From contig NZ_CP150919.1 in NCBI RefSeq assembly GCF_039909015.1, positions 1,278,501 to 1,342,500 on the forward strand: a DNA stretch of 64,000 nt, read 5' to 3'. The position numbers and the translations under genes were made by a program. Below are positions 18,341 to 28,574 of this stretch, in pieces. The stretch is from Pseudomonas grandcourensis. Lineage in GTDB: Bacteria; Pseudomonadota; Gammaproteobacteria; Pseudomonadales; Pseudomonadaceae. Below the pieces are notes generated by a model. That model was not told the DNA's origin, did not search any database, and saw only the letters and a program-made list of their open reading frames with translations. Each line of letters starts with the position of its first letter. Positions within the stretch are counted from its first letter, which is position 1.

Positions 18341-18685
18341 TCAGTGTTTCTGTTTGTCGTCAGGCACCGACAAATCGTGCAAATGCCGACGGGACAGCGC
18401 CAGAAAGCGCGGGGTCGGGCCGATGTCTTCATACAGTGGATCGCCTTCTTCATCAGTGGCGACCACGGTCGTGCCCTTGACGTACGGGAAGCTTCTTTCC
18501 AGCTCTTCCAGCGCGGCGCCGATCAGATCGCCGAGCAGTTCTTCGGGATGCCGCTTGGGGTACATCTCGACAAGCGCGGCCAGCCGTGCGGCAGACTCTA
18601 CGTCCAGATGAATCGAGTAGCCGGTGTCGGTCAGGCGACCCTTGGCGTTTTCTTCCCAGTGGTGGGCAAGCTCGCGGATTTTCAT
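18341..18685 (-). CDS. Conserved hypothetical protein, 114 residues
   Basis: Start chosen at ATG 18685, which has GAGG five bases before it; a longer reading from 18736 lacks this. The product is hydrophilic and mostly helical, beginning MKIRELAHHWEENAKG, with a segment YPKRHPEELLGDLIGAALEE that could be a ribbon-helix-helix-like or dimerisation helix pair, and ending in RRHLHDLS. Pseudomonas homologues have sometimes been labelled pilin assembly or type 1 pili tip component; nothing in the sequence supports a pilus role. No signal peptide or membrane segment. Confidence 0.7.
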   Translation of the reverse strand: MKIRELAHHWEENAKGRLTDTGYSIHLDVESAARLAALVEMYPKRHPEELLGDLIGAALEELERSFPYVKGTTVVATDEEGDPLYEDIGPTPRFLALSRRHLHDLSVPDDKQKH

Positions 18686-18887
18686 ATTGACCTCATTGCG
18701 CTCCCGCTCGTGGCAGGCAGAGTGAGTGTCCGGCACTGGCCGGTGACAACCGTTGTACGGCTTACCGTTCAGACTAGCCTCAACAGGCAGGGTTTACAGG
18801 CCCTTCGTCGTCTTGCTTGTAAGAACCTGTCTGGGGCGGCACTCTCTTGTTTCTTAGCCGCCCGGATTTTTTGCTGGAGACCTGCTG

Positions 18888-21518
18888 ATGACCGATATTG
18901 ATGCACGCTTGCGCGAGGACGTTCACCTGTTGGGTGAGCTGTTGGGCAACACCATTCGTGAGCAATATGGCGACGGTTTTCTCGACAAGATCGAGCAGAT
19001 CCGCAAGGGCGCCAAGGCTGACCGACGTGGCTCCATGGACGCCGAACTCAGCGCCAGCCTCAATCAGCTGAGTGAAGACGAGTTGCTGCCGGTGGCCCGG
19101 GCGTTCAACCAGTTTCTCAACCTGGCCAACATCGCTGAGCAATATCAGTTGATTCATCGTCGCGAGGAATCCCAGGAGGCTCCGTTCGAAGCCCGGGTGC
19201 TGCCGGAGTTGCTCGCGCGCCTGCGCGCCGAGGGGCATGGCGCCGACGCGCTGGCCCGGCAACTGGGCCGGCTGGAGATCGAGCTGGTACTCACCGCGCA
19301 TCCCACCGAAGTTGCACGCCGCACACTGATCCAGAAGTACGACGCCATCGCCGCGCAACTGGCGGCTCAGGATCACCGTGACCTGACCCGTGCCGAGCGC
19401 GAGCAGATCAAGACCACCTTGCAACGCCTGATCGCCGAAGCCTGGCACACTGAGGAAATCCGCCGCACGCGTCCGACGCCGGTGGACGAAGCCAAGTGGG
19501 GTTTCGCGGTGATCGAGCACTCACTGTGGCAGGCCATTCCCAATTATCTGCGCAAGGCCGATCAGGCCCTGCACGCCGCCACCGGCTTGCACCTGCCACT
19601 GGAGGCGGCACCGATTCGCTTTGCCTCGTGGATGGGCGGCGACCGCGACGGCAACCCGAACGTGACGGCGGCGGTTACCCGAGAGGTTTTACTGTTGGCG
19701 CGCTGGATGGCGGCCGATTTGTACCTGCGCGATGTCGATCGCCTGGCCGCTGAGCTGTCGATGCAGCAGGCCAGCGATGAATTGAAGGCCAGGGCGGGAG
19801 ACAGCGCCGAACCGTACCGGGCAGTGCTCAAACAACTGCGCGAACGCCTGCGGGCAACGCGCAACTGGGCACACGCTGCCTTGTCGACGCCAGCGCCGGC
19901 ACCCGCCGATGTGCTGCAAGACAACCGCGAACTGCTTGATCCACTGGAGCTTTGCTACCGCTCCTTGCACGAGTGCGGCATGGGCGTGATCGCCGACGGG
20001 CCGTTGCTCGATTGCCTGCGTCGGGCAGTGACCTTCGGTCTGTTCCTGGTTCGTCTGGATGTACGCCAGGACTCGTCGCGGCACACCGCGGCGATGACCG
20101 AAATCACCGACTACCTTGGCCTGGGACGCTACGAGGACTGGAGCGAGGAAGAGCGCATCGCCTTCCTGATGCGCGAATTGAGCAATCGTCGGCCCTTGTT
20201 GCCGACGTACTTCAAGCCGTCCGCCGACACCGCCGAGGTGCTGGCGACTTGCCGGGAAATCGCCGCTGCACCGTCGGCATCCCTCGGTTCCTATGTGATT
20301 TCCATGGCCGGTGCGGCTTCCGATGTACTCGCCGTGCAGTTGCTGCTCAAAGAGTCCGGCGTGTTGCGGCCGATGCGCGTGGTGCCGCTGTTCGAAACCC
20401 TGGCCGACCTCGACAACGCGGGGCCGGTGATCGAGAAGCTGCTGCTGTTGCCGGGCTATCGCGCGCGCCTGCAAGGGCCGCAGGAAGTGATGATCGGCTA
20501 CTCCGACTCGGCCAAGGACGCCGGCACCACCGCGGCGGCCTGGGCGCAGTACCGGGCGCAGGAGCGACTGGTGGATATCTGCCGTTCGCACGACGTCGAA
20601 CTGTTGTTGTTCCACGGTCGCGGCGGCACTGTGGGGCGCGGTGGCGGCCCGGCCCACGCGGCGATCCTGTCGCAGCCACCGGGTTCGGTGGCGGGGCGTT
20701 TCCGTACAACTGAACAGGGCGAAATGATTCGATTCAAGTTCGGCCTGCCGGACATTGCCGAGCAAAACCTCAATCTGTACCTGGCCGCCGTGCTGGAGGC
20801 GACCTTGCTGCCTCCGCCGCCGCCTACGCCCGAGTGGCGCCATTTGATGGACGAACTGGCCGCAGACGGTGTCAGCGCCTACCGCGCCGTGGTGCGGGAA
20901 AACCCGCAGTTCGTGGAGTATTTCCGCCAGTCGACGCCGGAACAGGAACTCGGTCGTTTGCCCCTGGGCAGTCGTCCGGCCAAGCGTCGGGCCGGGGGGA
21001 TCGAAAGCCTGCGGGCGATTCCGTGGATCTTCGGCTGGACCCAGACGCGCCTGATGCTGCCGGCCTGGCTGGGTTGGGAAGCGGCCCTGAGCAAGGCCCT
21101 GGAGCGTGGCGAAGGCGAACTGCTGGGGCAAATGCGCGAGCAGTGGCCGTTCTTCCGCACCCGCATCGACATGCTGGAAATGGTTCTGGCCAAGGCCGAT
21201 GCCGACATTGCGCAGTCCTACGATGAGCGTCTGGTGGAGCCGAATCTGTTGCCATTGGGTGCGCACTTACGCGACCTATTGTCGCAGGCGTGCGCCATCG
21301 TTCTCGGCCTGACCGGGCAGTCGCAGCTGCTGGCACATAGCCCGGCGACCCTTGAGTTCATCCGCTTGCGCAACACCTACCTCGACCCGCTTCATCTATT
21401 GCAGGCCGAGTTGCTGGCCCGTTCAAGAGTGCAGGACGTGGCGCAGGGCAGCCCGGTAGAACAGGCCTTGCTGGTGTCTGTGGCGGGGATTGCCGCCGGT
21501 TTGCGTAACACAGGCTAA
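18888..21518 (+). CDS. ppc: Phosphoenolpyruvate carboxylase
   Basis: Carboxylates phosphoenolpyruvate to oxaloacetate, refilling the TCA cycle in the cytoplasm. The 876-residue protein has the catalytic histidine motif [14 protein letters not shown] (about 136-149), the bicarbonate/PEP loop [18 protein letters not shown], and [15 protein letters not shown]. Length matches bacterial Ppc. A GGAG ribosome site lies eight bases before the ATG. A 10-bp hairpin at 21538-21563 follows. It is monocistronic, with adk next across a 288-base spacer. Confidence 0.97.
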   Translation: MTDIDARLREDVHLLGELLGNTIREQYGDGFLDKIEQIRKGAKADRRGSMDAELSASLNQLSEDELLPVARAFNQFLNLANIAEQYQLIHRREESQEAPFEARVLPELLARLRAEGHGADALARQLGRLEIELVLTAHPTEVARRTLIQKYDAIAAQLAAQDHRDLTRAEREQIKTTLQRLIAEAWHTEEIRRTRPTPVDEAKWGFAVIEHSLWQAIPNYLRKADQALHAATGLHLPLEAAPIRFASWMGGDRDGNPNVTAAVTREVLLLARWMAADLYLRDVDRLAAELSMQQASDELKARAGDSAEPYRAVLKQLRERLRATRNWAHAALSTPAPAPADVLQDNRELLDPLELCYRSLHECGMGVIADGPLLDCLRRAVTFGLFLVRLDVRQDSSRHTAAMTEITDYLGLGRYEDWSEEERIAFLMRELSNRRPLLPTYFKPSADTAEVLATCREIAAAPSASLGSYVISMAGAASDVLAVQLLLKESGVLRPMRVVPLFETLADLDNAGPVIEKLLLLPGYRARLQGPQEVMIGYSDSAKDAGTTAAAWAQYRAQERLVDICRSHDVELLLFHGRGGTVGRGGGPAHAAILSQPPGSVAGRFRTTEQGEMIRFKFGLPDIAEQNLNLYLAAVLEATLLPPPPPTPEWRHLMDELAADGVSAYRAVVRENPQFVEYFRQSTPEQELGRLPLGSRPAKRRAGGIESLRAIPWIFGWTQTRLMLPAWLGWEAALSKALERGEGELLGQMREQWPFFRTRIDMLEMVLAKADADIAQSYDERLVEPNLLPLGAHLRDLLSQACAIVLGLTGQSQLLAHSPATLEFIRLRNTYLDPLHLLQAELLARSRVQDVAQGSPVEQALLVSVAGIAAGLRNTG

Positions 21519-21537
21519 GGTTTTTGCCGTGGGGTCA

Positions 21538-21563
21538 GGCATCCGGCAGGTGAGCCGGATGCC
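21538..21563 (+). terminator. Probable terminator hairpin after ppc
   Basis: GGCATCCGGC at 21538-21547, six-base loop, and GCCGGATGCC at 21554-21563. The stem is strong but only a short T run (CGTTTG) follows, so termination is likely rather than certain. Confidence 0.5.
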
Positions 21564-21714
21564 GCCGTTTGACGGCTGCAAAAATGCTGTCAGGCGACAG
21601 TTAATGATGGGGTTGCGACTTGGGAAACTGTGCTCAAAGGTCGCAAGAGGCAGCGGTTTCTCCGACTTTCGGCGTCTTGTGTGGGCGCAGCCTGCTGTGT
21701 ATCTTGATCAGCCT

Positions 21715-21745
21715 TTGACCGTTTGGGCGGTCACGACCCTATTTT
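21715..21745 (+). promoter_or_regulatory. Possible adk promoter
   Basis: TTGACC at 21715-21720 resembles a sigma-70 -35 box, with TATTTT at 21740-21745 as the only nearby -10 candidate (19-base spacer, one to two longer than ideal). It lies about 60 bases before the adk start, in the ppc-adk spacer. Confidence 0.35.
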
Positions 21746-21773
21746 TGAGATTGGCCCCACGAGGCGAATCTGA

Positions 21774-22454
<681 letters not shown>

Positions 22455-22478
22455 AAAGTCTGACCCGCTGCATCATCC

Positions 22479-22498
22479 ACGGCCCGCTTGCGGGCCGT
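22479..22498 (+). terminator. GC-rich hairpin after adk
   Basis: ACGGCCCGC and GCGGGCCGT form a perfect 9-bp stem with a two-base loop 25 bases beyond the adk stop. The downstream run is AGTTGTTT, a weak T tract, so it may be a partial terminator. Confidence 0.5.
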
Positions 22499-22548
22499 AG
22501 TTGTTTATACTGACGCACTTTTTTCTGATCTCTCTTGTGGATACATCG

Positions 22549-23229
22549 ATGAGCACCTTGCTGGCCCTGGACACCGCGACTGAAGCTTGCTCCGTTGCCT
22601 TGCTGCATGACGGCAAGGTCACGAGCCATTACGAGGTGATCCCGCGCCTGCACGCGCAAAAGCTGTTGCCGATGATCAAGCAATTGCTGGCCGATGCGGG
22701 CACCACGCTGCAAGCGGTCGATGCCATTGCGTTCGGCCGTGGCCCGGGCGCCTTCACCGGCGTGCGCATTGCCATCGGCGTGGTGCAGGGCCTGGCGTTT
22801 GCCCTGGATCGCCCGGTGCTGCCGGTGTCGAACCTGGCCGTGCTGGCGCAACGTGCGCTGCGCGAACACGGCGCCACTCAGGTCGCCGCCGCCATCGATG
22901 CGCGCATGGATGAAGTGTATTGGGGTTGCTACCGCGAAACGGCCGGGGAGATGCGCCTGGTGGGGGCGGAAGCGGTACTGCCGCCGGAGTCCGCTGGATT
23001 GCCGGCCGATGCCGACGGCGAATGGTTCGGCGCAGGCACCGGTTGGGGTTATGGCGAGCGTATCGCCGTCAGCCTGAGCGGGCAGGACGCGGGCATGTTG
23101 CCTCACGCTGAAGACTTGCTGACTTTGGCGCGGTTTGCCTGGGAGCGCGGCGAGGGGATCGTGGCCGATGAGGCGCAGCCGGTTTATCTGCGCGATAAAG
23201 TGGCGACGCCCAAGGCACCGAAAACATGA
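22549..23229 (+). CDS. tsaB: tRNA threonylcarbamoyladenosine synthesis protein TsaB
   Basis: TsaB pairs with TsaD and TsaE to place threonylcarbamoyl on A37 of ANN-decoding tRNAs. The 226-residue protein (start ATG 22549, MSTLLALDTATEACSVAL) has the ASKHA-fold N-terminal blocks DTATEACSVALLHDG and AFGRGPGAFTGVRIA with VVQGLAFAL, the diagnostic TsaB signature and dimer interface. It lies downstream of adk, the usual Pseudomonas arrangement. An AT-rich spacer and a foreign-looking gene follow. Confidence 0.93.
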   Translation: MSTLLALDTATEACSVALLHDGKVTSHYEVIPRLHAQKLLPMIKQLLADAGTTLQAVDAIAFGRGPGAFTGVRIAIGVVQGLAFALDRPVLPVSNLAVLAQRALREHGATQVAAAIDARMDEVYWGCYRETAGEMRLVGAEAVLPPESAGLPADADGEWFGAGTGWGYGERIAVSLSGQDAGMLPHAEDLLTLARFAWERGEGIVADEAQPVYLRDKVATPKAPKT

Positions 23230-23579
23230 TCGAGATATTTTGAATCTTAAAATTCTCGCTTGGTATTTGTTCATGGCTCGATATGTATCCATGCCGGTAG
23301 CTGCGCCGGCATAGGCTATTGCGACGTTATCAAACGTTGTCTCCAGTGGTAAGGAACCTTAATCGGTTTACTCTTCCGCTCCCCGCATACATGGCAATTT
23401 TCATTTTTGCAACTGTCATGTTTGACAGTTTCATATGGTTAGTTTAATCGCGCTTAATTCAGGTTCATCAGCCTTGAGTGGCTTCATTCCTGGATGAATG
23501 AGTTACGCCTCATTCCTTTGAAATGAAATCGCTGTGGATACCAATCGTATTCGTCTGGGCTGTAATCAGGAGCGAATAA
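23230..23579. other. AT-rich spacer without a gene, with hairpins
   Basis: No plausible coding frame. It holds two inverted repeats: ATGCCGG/CCGGCAT at 23291-23312, and AACTGTCA/TGACAGTT with a four-base loop at 23411-23430. Base composition falls well below the flanking tsaB gene and stays low through the next gene, as if this is the left edge of an inserted segment. The second palindrome, about 150 bases before the next start, could be an operator. Confidence 0.5.
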
Positions 23580-24791
23580 ATGAAAACTGAAAAAACTCTA
23601 GTCAAACAGCATGTGGGATTGCCACTGGACCGAAGCTTCGGCGAAGCAGGGCAGATCAGACCGAATTTTTTGAGCGGTGGTGCCCGAGCAGCGCAATTGT
23701 CAGCGGATGGCTCGCTCTACTTCGCGACTTGGCAAGATGAAAACTCTTTGTTTCGAGCAACACCTGAGGGGGCTTTAGACCCGTCCTTTGGAAATGGAAC
23801 GGGTCGCGTCAAGTGGCATTTTGTCCACGGTGAAGAGTCCAGACCCTCCTGCCTTTTGGTGCAAGCGGATCACAAAATACTTGTGATCGGTGATACGAGA
23901 AGGACTGACGGCACAGCCCGTGCCGCGCTGACCCGCTTCCATAACTCAGGCAGTCCTGATCTAGTGTTTGGTACAGTTTTGGTCCCTGTATTCGAGGGGA
24001 ACTATGTAGTGATGGAGTTGGTGAGTGGTTGTTTGCAAGCGGACGGTAAAATACTGATTGCGTTCGGGTACGGTACGGCTGAAGGTTTTGGTTCTCTGTT
24101 AATACGTTTGAAGGCGGAGAATGGGGAGCTAGATGACAGCTTTGGCAATGGTGGTTATGTAGACGTCAAAAGTAACGGTCCCGCTATCGAACTTAGAAGT
24201 GTTCTGGTCCGGGATGACGGGAAAATAATTGTCGGGGGAACGGCTGACGATCAACTGGTAATTGGTTGTTATACCCCTAATGGAGAGATTGACAGCAGTT
24301 TTGCCCAGGAAGGGTTTGCCTACTACAAGAGCCCCGAAGGGGCGCTGAGAATGAGGCAGCTAGTCGCTCAACCCGACGGGAAACTTGTATGTGCTGGCAG
24401 AGTCAACTTGGGAGCAGCCAACACTAAAGGCATGGTAATGCGGTTCGACTCCAACGGAGATCCCGACTCAAGTTTCAACGAAGGGGTACCTGTTTTCACC
24501 GATGCAGGTCGCAACACCGCATGGAATTCATTGGCCGTTCAAGCGGACGGTAAAATCGCGATGACAGGGAATAACGCGGAACTTGGAACGGAACCATTGG
24601 TTGTAATAGGCAGGCTTTTACCCAATGGTTCACCTGATCCCGGTTTCGGTGAGAATGGCTGGGGGTCGGTTGGTGTTGGTGGGCTTTCTTGGGATGTAAG
24701 GATTCAAGCCGACAAACGAATTATTGTTGCCGGGGAAAATCTTAATGACTCTGGAAACCGTACACCGTCGATTTATGGACTTTCGGTGTAA
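23580..24791 (+). CDS. Delta-60 repeat (beta-propeller) protein
   Basis: A 403-residue protein made of seven copies of a roughly 55-residue unit. Each unit pairs a motif like QADGKILIAFG (SADGSLYFAT, QADHKILVIG, QADGKILIA, RDDGKIIVGG, QPDGKLVCAG, QADGKIAMTG, QADKRIIVAG) with one like LDPSFGNGG (also LDRSFG, PDLVFG, LDDSFG, IDSSFA, PDSSFN, PDPGFG). This is the delta-60 repeat family; seven units suggest a seven-bladed propeller. No signal peptide or membrane helix is visible, so location is unclear. AGGAG lies just before the ATG. Its codons are clearly AT-richer than those of neighbours, a sign of transfer. Function unknown. Confidence 0.85.
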   Translation: MKTEKTLVKQHVGLPLDRSFGEAGQIRPNFLSGGARAAQLSADGSLYFATWQDENSLFRATPEGALDPSFGNGTGRVKWHFVHGEESRPSCLLVQADHKILVIGDTRRTDGTARAALTRFHNSGSPDLVFGTVLVPVFEGNYVVMELVSGCLQADGKILIAFGYGTAEGFGSLLIRLKAENGELDDSFGNGGYVDVKSNGPAIELRSVLVRDDGKIIVGGTADDQLVIGCYTPNGEIDSSFAQEGFAYYKSPEGALRMRQLVAQPDGKLVCAGRVNLGAANTKGMVMRFDSNGDPDSSFNEGVPVFTDAGRNTAWNSLAVQADGKIAMTGNNAELGTEPLVVIGRLLPNGSPDPGFGENGWGSVGVGGLSWDVRIQADKRIIVAGENLNDSGNRTPSIYGLSV

Positions 24792-25020
24792 AAGACATGG
24801 CGCCCTGAATGCCCCTTGAACAAAGCAGTTGGTCGATTTGATCGACTGCTCGGGCAGCCCCCTGTCGGACCTGAGTGTCCGTCGCAGAATTCACCAATCG
24901 TCGTTTTCTAACCGCAGCTTTTAAACCTTTTGCCTTTTATGTGTTCTAGTTATCACTCGGCGGTTTGCGAAGTGGGTTTTGCGCCACTAAACTGCCATCA
25001 CTGATTCCGAGTATGCACTT

Positions 25021-25326
25021 ATGCGTATAGACGGCGTTTCCTCTCAGTCCTACCCCATCAAGCGCAAACCTCGCAAAGGCCGCGTGGTGGAAGACGACGC
25101 CATTGATATCGAAGGCGAGCTGGAATTCCCGACTGAAGAGCAACTGGCTGCCCGCGCCGCCAAAGCCTCTGCGCAAAAACTGAGCAATCTCCCCGCCCGT
25201 CAGCAAGACATGATTTACCACCGTGCCATGAGCAAAAGCGTGGCGACAGCCTTGGCCAGCTACCTGAGCACCGCCGGTTTCGTCGATTGGGAAGCGGATG
25301 TGCTGGGTCTCGACCTGTACATCTGA
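25021..25326 (+). CDS. Conserved hypothetical protein, 101 residues, coupled to DUF72 gene
   Basis: A small hydrophilic protein beginning MRIDGVSSQSYPIKRKPRKG, with an acidic stretch (EDDAIDIEGELEF) and a helical C-terminal half. No known domain, signal peptide or membrane helix. The ribosome site is weak. Its stop overlaps the next gene's ATG by one base (TGATG), so both are read from one message. High-GC codon use returns here after the AT-rich insert. Role unknown. Confidence 0.72.
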   Translation: MRIDGVSSQSYPIKRKPRKGRVVEDDAIDIEGELEFPTEEQLAARAAKASAQKLSNLPARQQDMIYHRAMSKSVATALASYLSTAGFVDWEADVLGLDLYI

Positions 25327-26186
25327 TGTTGCTGCCGTATTACCTCGGATGTCCGTCCTGGAGCGAAAACGCCTGGCGCGACTACCTGTATCCGCCGGAC
25401 GCCAAAACCGCCGATTTTCTTGATCTCTATTCCCAGGTATTCAATGCCGTAGAAGGCAACACGACCTTCTACGCGAGCCCGGCCGCCAGCACCGTGCAGC
25501 GTTGGGCCGAGACCATGCCCGAGCACTTTCGCTTCACCGCCAAGTTTCCCGGCGAGATCAGCCACGGTGGCGACCTGCGCGAGCAACTGACTTCCGCCGA
25601 AACTTTCCTGCAATTGCTCAGTCCGCTTGGTGAGCGAGTGTCGCCACTGTGGTTGCAGCTATCGAAAAGCTTCACGCCCCAACGTTTGCCTGAGCTGGCC
25701 GGATTTATCGATGCCCTGCAGCGGCCGCTGGCCGTGGAAGTGCGGCATGACGAGTTTTTCGCCAAGGGCGACAACGAGCGAATGCTCAACCGCCTGCTGC
25801 TGGATCGCGGTGTCGAACGCATCTGTCTCGATCCCCGTGCGCTGTTCAGTTGCACCTCGACCGAGCCTTCGGTGCTCCACGCTCAATCGAAGAAGCCCCG
25901 TGTGCCGCCGCGCCCTGCGGCATTCACGCCATTTCCGCAGGTGCGTTTTATCGGCCATCCGACGCTTGAAGCCAACGATACGTTCCTGGAACCGTGGGTC
26001 GAGAAAATCGCGCTGTGGATCGAAGAGGGCCGCACGCCGTATATCTTCCTGCACACGGCCGACAACCTGCTGGCGGCGAAGCTGGCGCAGCGTTTTCACG
26101 CCCGGCTGATGCTGCGTTTGCCTGGCTTGCCGGCGCTGCCTGAGCTATACAGAGAACCCGTCGCCGAGCAACTTGGCCTGCTCTGA
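25326..26186 (+). CDS. DUF72 family protein (YecE type)
   Basis: A 286-residue DUF72 protein starting at the ATG that overlaps the previous stop (MLLPYYLGCPSWSENAWRD). Typical blocks are YLGCPSW, FNAVEGNTTFYASP, FRFTAKFPGEISH, LAVEVRHDEFF and RTPYIFLHTADN, consistent with a TIM-barrel-like fold. The biochemical activity of the family is not established. It pairs with the preceding 101-residue gene; the enzyme gene at 26221 follows after 34 bases and may belong to the same unit. Confidence 0.85.
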   Translation: MLLPYYLGCPSWSENAWRDYLYPPDAKTADFLDLYSQVFNAVEGNTTFYASPAASTVQRWAETMPEHFRFTAKFPGEISHGGDLREQLTSAETFLQLLSPLGERVSPLWLQLSKSFTPQRLPELAGFIDALQRPLAVEVRHDEFFAKGDNERMLNRLLLDRGVERICLDPRALFSCTSTEPSVLHAQSKKPRVPPRPAAFTPFPQVRFIGHPTLEANDTFLEPWVEKIALWIEEGRTPYIFLHTADNLLAAKLAQRFHARLMLRLPGLPALPELYREPVAEQLGLL

Positions 26187-26220
26187 GGCGGATTCTTCCC
26201 CCTCTTCAGGAGCCTGCCCA

Positions 26221-27042
26221 ATGGATGCGCAAACCCTTCGAGCCCAGGTGTTCAAAGCCCTTCACGAACGCCCCGGAGCTTTTGTGATTCCCAATCCGTG
26301 GGATGCCGGGTCAGCGAAGATGCTCGCCAGCCTCGGCTTCGAGGCGCTGGCGACCACCAGCGCCGGTTATGCCTTTTCCCAAGGCCGCGCCGATGGCGGA
26401 TTGACCCTCGACGACACCCTGATGAACGTTCAAGCGATTGTCGCCGCCACCGACCTGCCGGTTGCCGTCGACCTGGAAAACGGCTTCGCCGACAACCCGG
26501 CTGATTGCGCGAAAAGTATCTTGCGCGCGGCAGAGGTCGGCGCTGTCGGTGGTTCGATCGAAGATGCCACCGGCCGCGAAGAAGGCCCGATCTATTGTTT
26601 CGAACACGCAGTGGCGCGCATTGAAGCCGCTGTGGCGGCCGCTCGCAGTCTGCCGTTCCACTTTACGTTGACTGCCCGGGCGGAAAACTTCCTGCACGGC
26701 AATCCCGATCTGGCCGACACCATCCGCCGCTTGCAGGCATTCGCCGAGGCCGGTGCCGATGTGCTCTACGCACCGGGCCTGCGCAGCGCCGAGGATGTGC
26801 TGGCGGTGGTGCGCGCCGTGGCGCCAAAGCCGGTGAATGTGTTGATGTCGGGGGGCTTGAAGTTGACGGTCGCGCAGTTGGGGGAGATGGGCGTCAAGCG
26901 CATCAGCGTCGGTTCGGCGCTGGCATTGGCGGCCTATGGTGAGTTCTTCCGCGCCGCCGAAGAAATCCAGACGTCAGGCACGTTCGGTTTCACGTCCCGG
27001 TCGATGCCGTATCAGAAGGCCAATCAGTTTTTCAAAGGCTGA
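26221..27042 (+). CDS. Isocitrate lyase / PEP mutase family enzyme
   Basis: A 273-residue (beta/alpha)8 enzyme of the isocitrate lyase/phosphoenolpyruvate mutase superfamily. Start at ATG 26221 with CAGGAG before it. Superfamily features: TTSAGYAFSQGRADG near the N-terminus, DLENGFADNP (Mg-binding acidic loop), GSIEDATG, and LTARAENFLHG. The members that cleave or form C-C or C-P bonds next to a carboxylate share these, but the exact reaction (2-methylisocitrate, oxaloacetate or phosphonopyruvate type) cannot be read here; a KKCGH lyase motif is absent. Possibly co-transcribed with the DUF72 gene. Confidence 0.8.
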   Translation: MDAQTLRAQVFKALHERPGAFVIPNPWDAGSAKMLASLGFEALATTSAGYAFSQGRADGGLTLDDTLMNVQAIVAATDLPVAVDLENGFADNPADCAKSILRAAEVGAVGGSIEDATGREEGPIYCFEHAVARIEAAVAAARSLPFHFTLTARAENFLHGNPDLADTIRRLQAFAEAGADVLYAPGLRSAEDVLAVVRAVAPKPVNVLMSGGLKLTVAQLGEMGVKRISVGSALALAAYGEFFRAAEEIQTSGTFGFTSRSMPYQKANQFFKG

Positions 27043-27064
27043 GGGAAGACGGCGCGGCTGAGGG

Positions 27065-27685
27065 TCAGGCGGCGATACGCAGGTTCTGCAGGACGATCGG
27101 GCGCGCCCAGCCATTGTCGAAATCGAGTTGTTTCTGCTGCTCCACCCGTTCTTCTGGCGAGAACGGCGGGAACGGCTTGTCGAGCAGATCGAGTTCGAAC
27201 TCGGCGATGGGCAGGTGCAGCGCACGTGGTTGTGGGGCAGGGCCAGCTTCTGGCAGCGGCTGACCGGCGTTCAATACGATCGGGCGAACCCAGCCGCTTT
27301 CGAAGTTCTGCTGTTTTTGCTGGGCGACGATTTCGTCCACCGGAAACGGTGGGCGTGGTTTGTCTGCCAGGTCCATTTCGAATTCGGCGATTGGCAGGAA
27401 CAGCGGCTCCGGCGGGCGGATTTCGTTGTCCTTCACGTCGCATTCACGCTGGGACACGATGTGCGCCAGCAGGTCGCTGCCAACGGTGGGTTCAACGGGA
27501 CTTTCGAGATCGACCGGTGGAAAGTTCAGGGACTCAGGCAGCACTTCACCCGACTGTTCGGCCAGCGCTCGGGCAAAGAAATCCTGCCAGATGTGGCTGA
27601 CGCCGCTCAGTGCCTGGGTGTTTCGCAGGTTGTAGTCGCCGTAGGGCGAGATAAAACCTGTGATTGTGGGTTGAAAGTCTGACAT
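27065..27685 (-). CDS. Hypothetical protein with internal 42-residue duplication
   Basis: A 206-residue hydrophilic, proline-rich protein I do not recognise. Residues 97-138 and 158-199 are two copies of one motif with 29 of 42 positions identical: both begin LPIAEFE, contain DKP-PPF and QQKQ, and end GW-RPIVL. The N-terminal 95 residues have no matching unit. No signal peptide, membrane segment or known domain. It converges on the preceding enzyme gene and shares a short upstream region with the divergent rsmJ. Role unknown; the conserved aromatic/proline pattern suggests a binding motif. Confidence 0.72.
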   Translation of the reverse strand: MSDFQPTITGFISPYGDYNLRNTQALSGVSHIWQDFFARALAEQSGEVLPESLNFPPVDLESPVEPTVGSDLLAHIVSQRECDVKDNEIRPPEPLFLPIAEFEMDLADKPRPPFPVDEIVAQQKQQNFESGWVRPIVLNAGQPLPEAGPAPQPRALHLPIAEFELDLLDKPFPPFSPEERVEQQKQLDFDNGWARPIVLQNLRIAA

Positions 27686-27778
27686 TTCTCTCGGTCGACG
27701 CTCAGCTCTGGCAAAATGCTCGATAGTTTTGTTATCGGCCGTTTTTGCCGATCATTAATTTTTTGAGCGTGTTTTCCG

Positions 27779-28561
27779 ATGATTGATCAACCTGCGGCCT
27801 GCCGCATCCATGTCCAGGCCCTCGACGCGGCTTTCGAGCCACAAGCCGAGCAATGGGCCGAGCGCCTGGGCTTGCCAATGCAAGTGGCGGACGGCGAATT
27901 TGCCTTGCAGGTGGGCGACATGGGCTTGCAGCTGCAACAACTGGGGCCGGATGCACCGGGGCCGGTGCGGGTGGACTTCGTCGAGGGCGGTGCGGCCCAT
28001 CGCCGGTTGTATGGTGGTGGCAGCGGGCAGATGATTGCCAAGGCTGTTGGCGTCGCCCAAGGCGTGCGCCCGCGGGTGCTGGACGCCACGGCAGGGCTGG
28101 GCAAGGACGCGTTTGTGCTGGCCAGCCTCGGTTGCGAGATGAGCCTGATCGAGCGTCAGCCGCTGATTGGTGCCATGCTGGAAGACGGCCTGGCCCGTGG
28201 CGCGGAAGATTTCGACGTGGCGCCGATCGTGGCGCGCATGCGCTTGCTCAAGGGCAATTCGATCGAGGTCATGCGCAACTGGGAGGGCGAACCGCCCCAG
28301 GTGATCTACCTCGACCCGATGTTCCCGCACCGTGAGAAAACCGCGCTGGTGAAGAAGGAAATGCGCCTGTTCCGGCCGCTGGTGGGCGATGACCCGGATG
28401 CGCCGGCATTGCTTGAGGCCGCGTTGGCCCTGGCCAGCCACCGGGTGGTGGTCAAGCGCCCGCGCAAAGCGCCTTGTATTGAAGGGCCGAAGCCGAGTCA
28501 TGCGCTGGATGGCAAGTCCAGTCGGTATGACATTTATCCGAAGAAGGCGCTCAAGCCTTAA
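27779..28561 (+). CDS. rsmJ: 16S rRNA (guanine1516-N2)-methyltransferase RsmJ
   Basis: Methylates G1516 of 16S rRNA using S-adenosylmethionine. The 260-residue protein has the RsmJ-specific [13 protein letters not shown] followed by the SAM site [18 protein letters not shown] and the catalytic YLDPMFPHR motif, then [10 protein letters not shown] and YDIYPKKAL at the end, all diagnostic of this family. The start at ATG 27779 is the only one that keeps the full N-terminal domain. It is monocistronic, followed by a head-to-head REP pair. Confidence 0.93.
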   Translation: MIDQPAACRIHVQALDAAFEPQAEQWAERLGLPMQVADGEFALQVGDMGLQLQQLGPDAPGPVRVDFVEGGAAHRRLYGGGSGQMIAKAVGVAQGVRPRVLDATAGLGKDAFVLASLGCEMSLIERQPLIGAMLEDGLARGAEDFDVAPIVARMRLLKGNSIEVMRNWEGEPPQVIYLDPMFPHREKTALVKKEMRLFRPLVGDDPDAPALLEAALALASHRVVVKRPRKAPCIEGPKPSHALDGKSSRYDIYPKKALKP

Positions 28562-28574
28562 GACCGAGGCGCCT

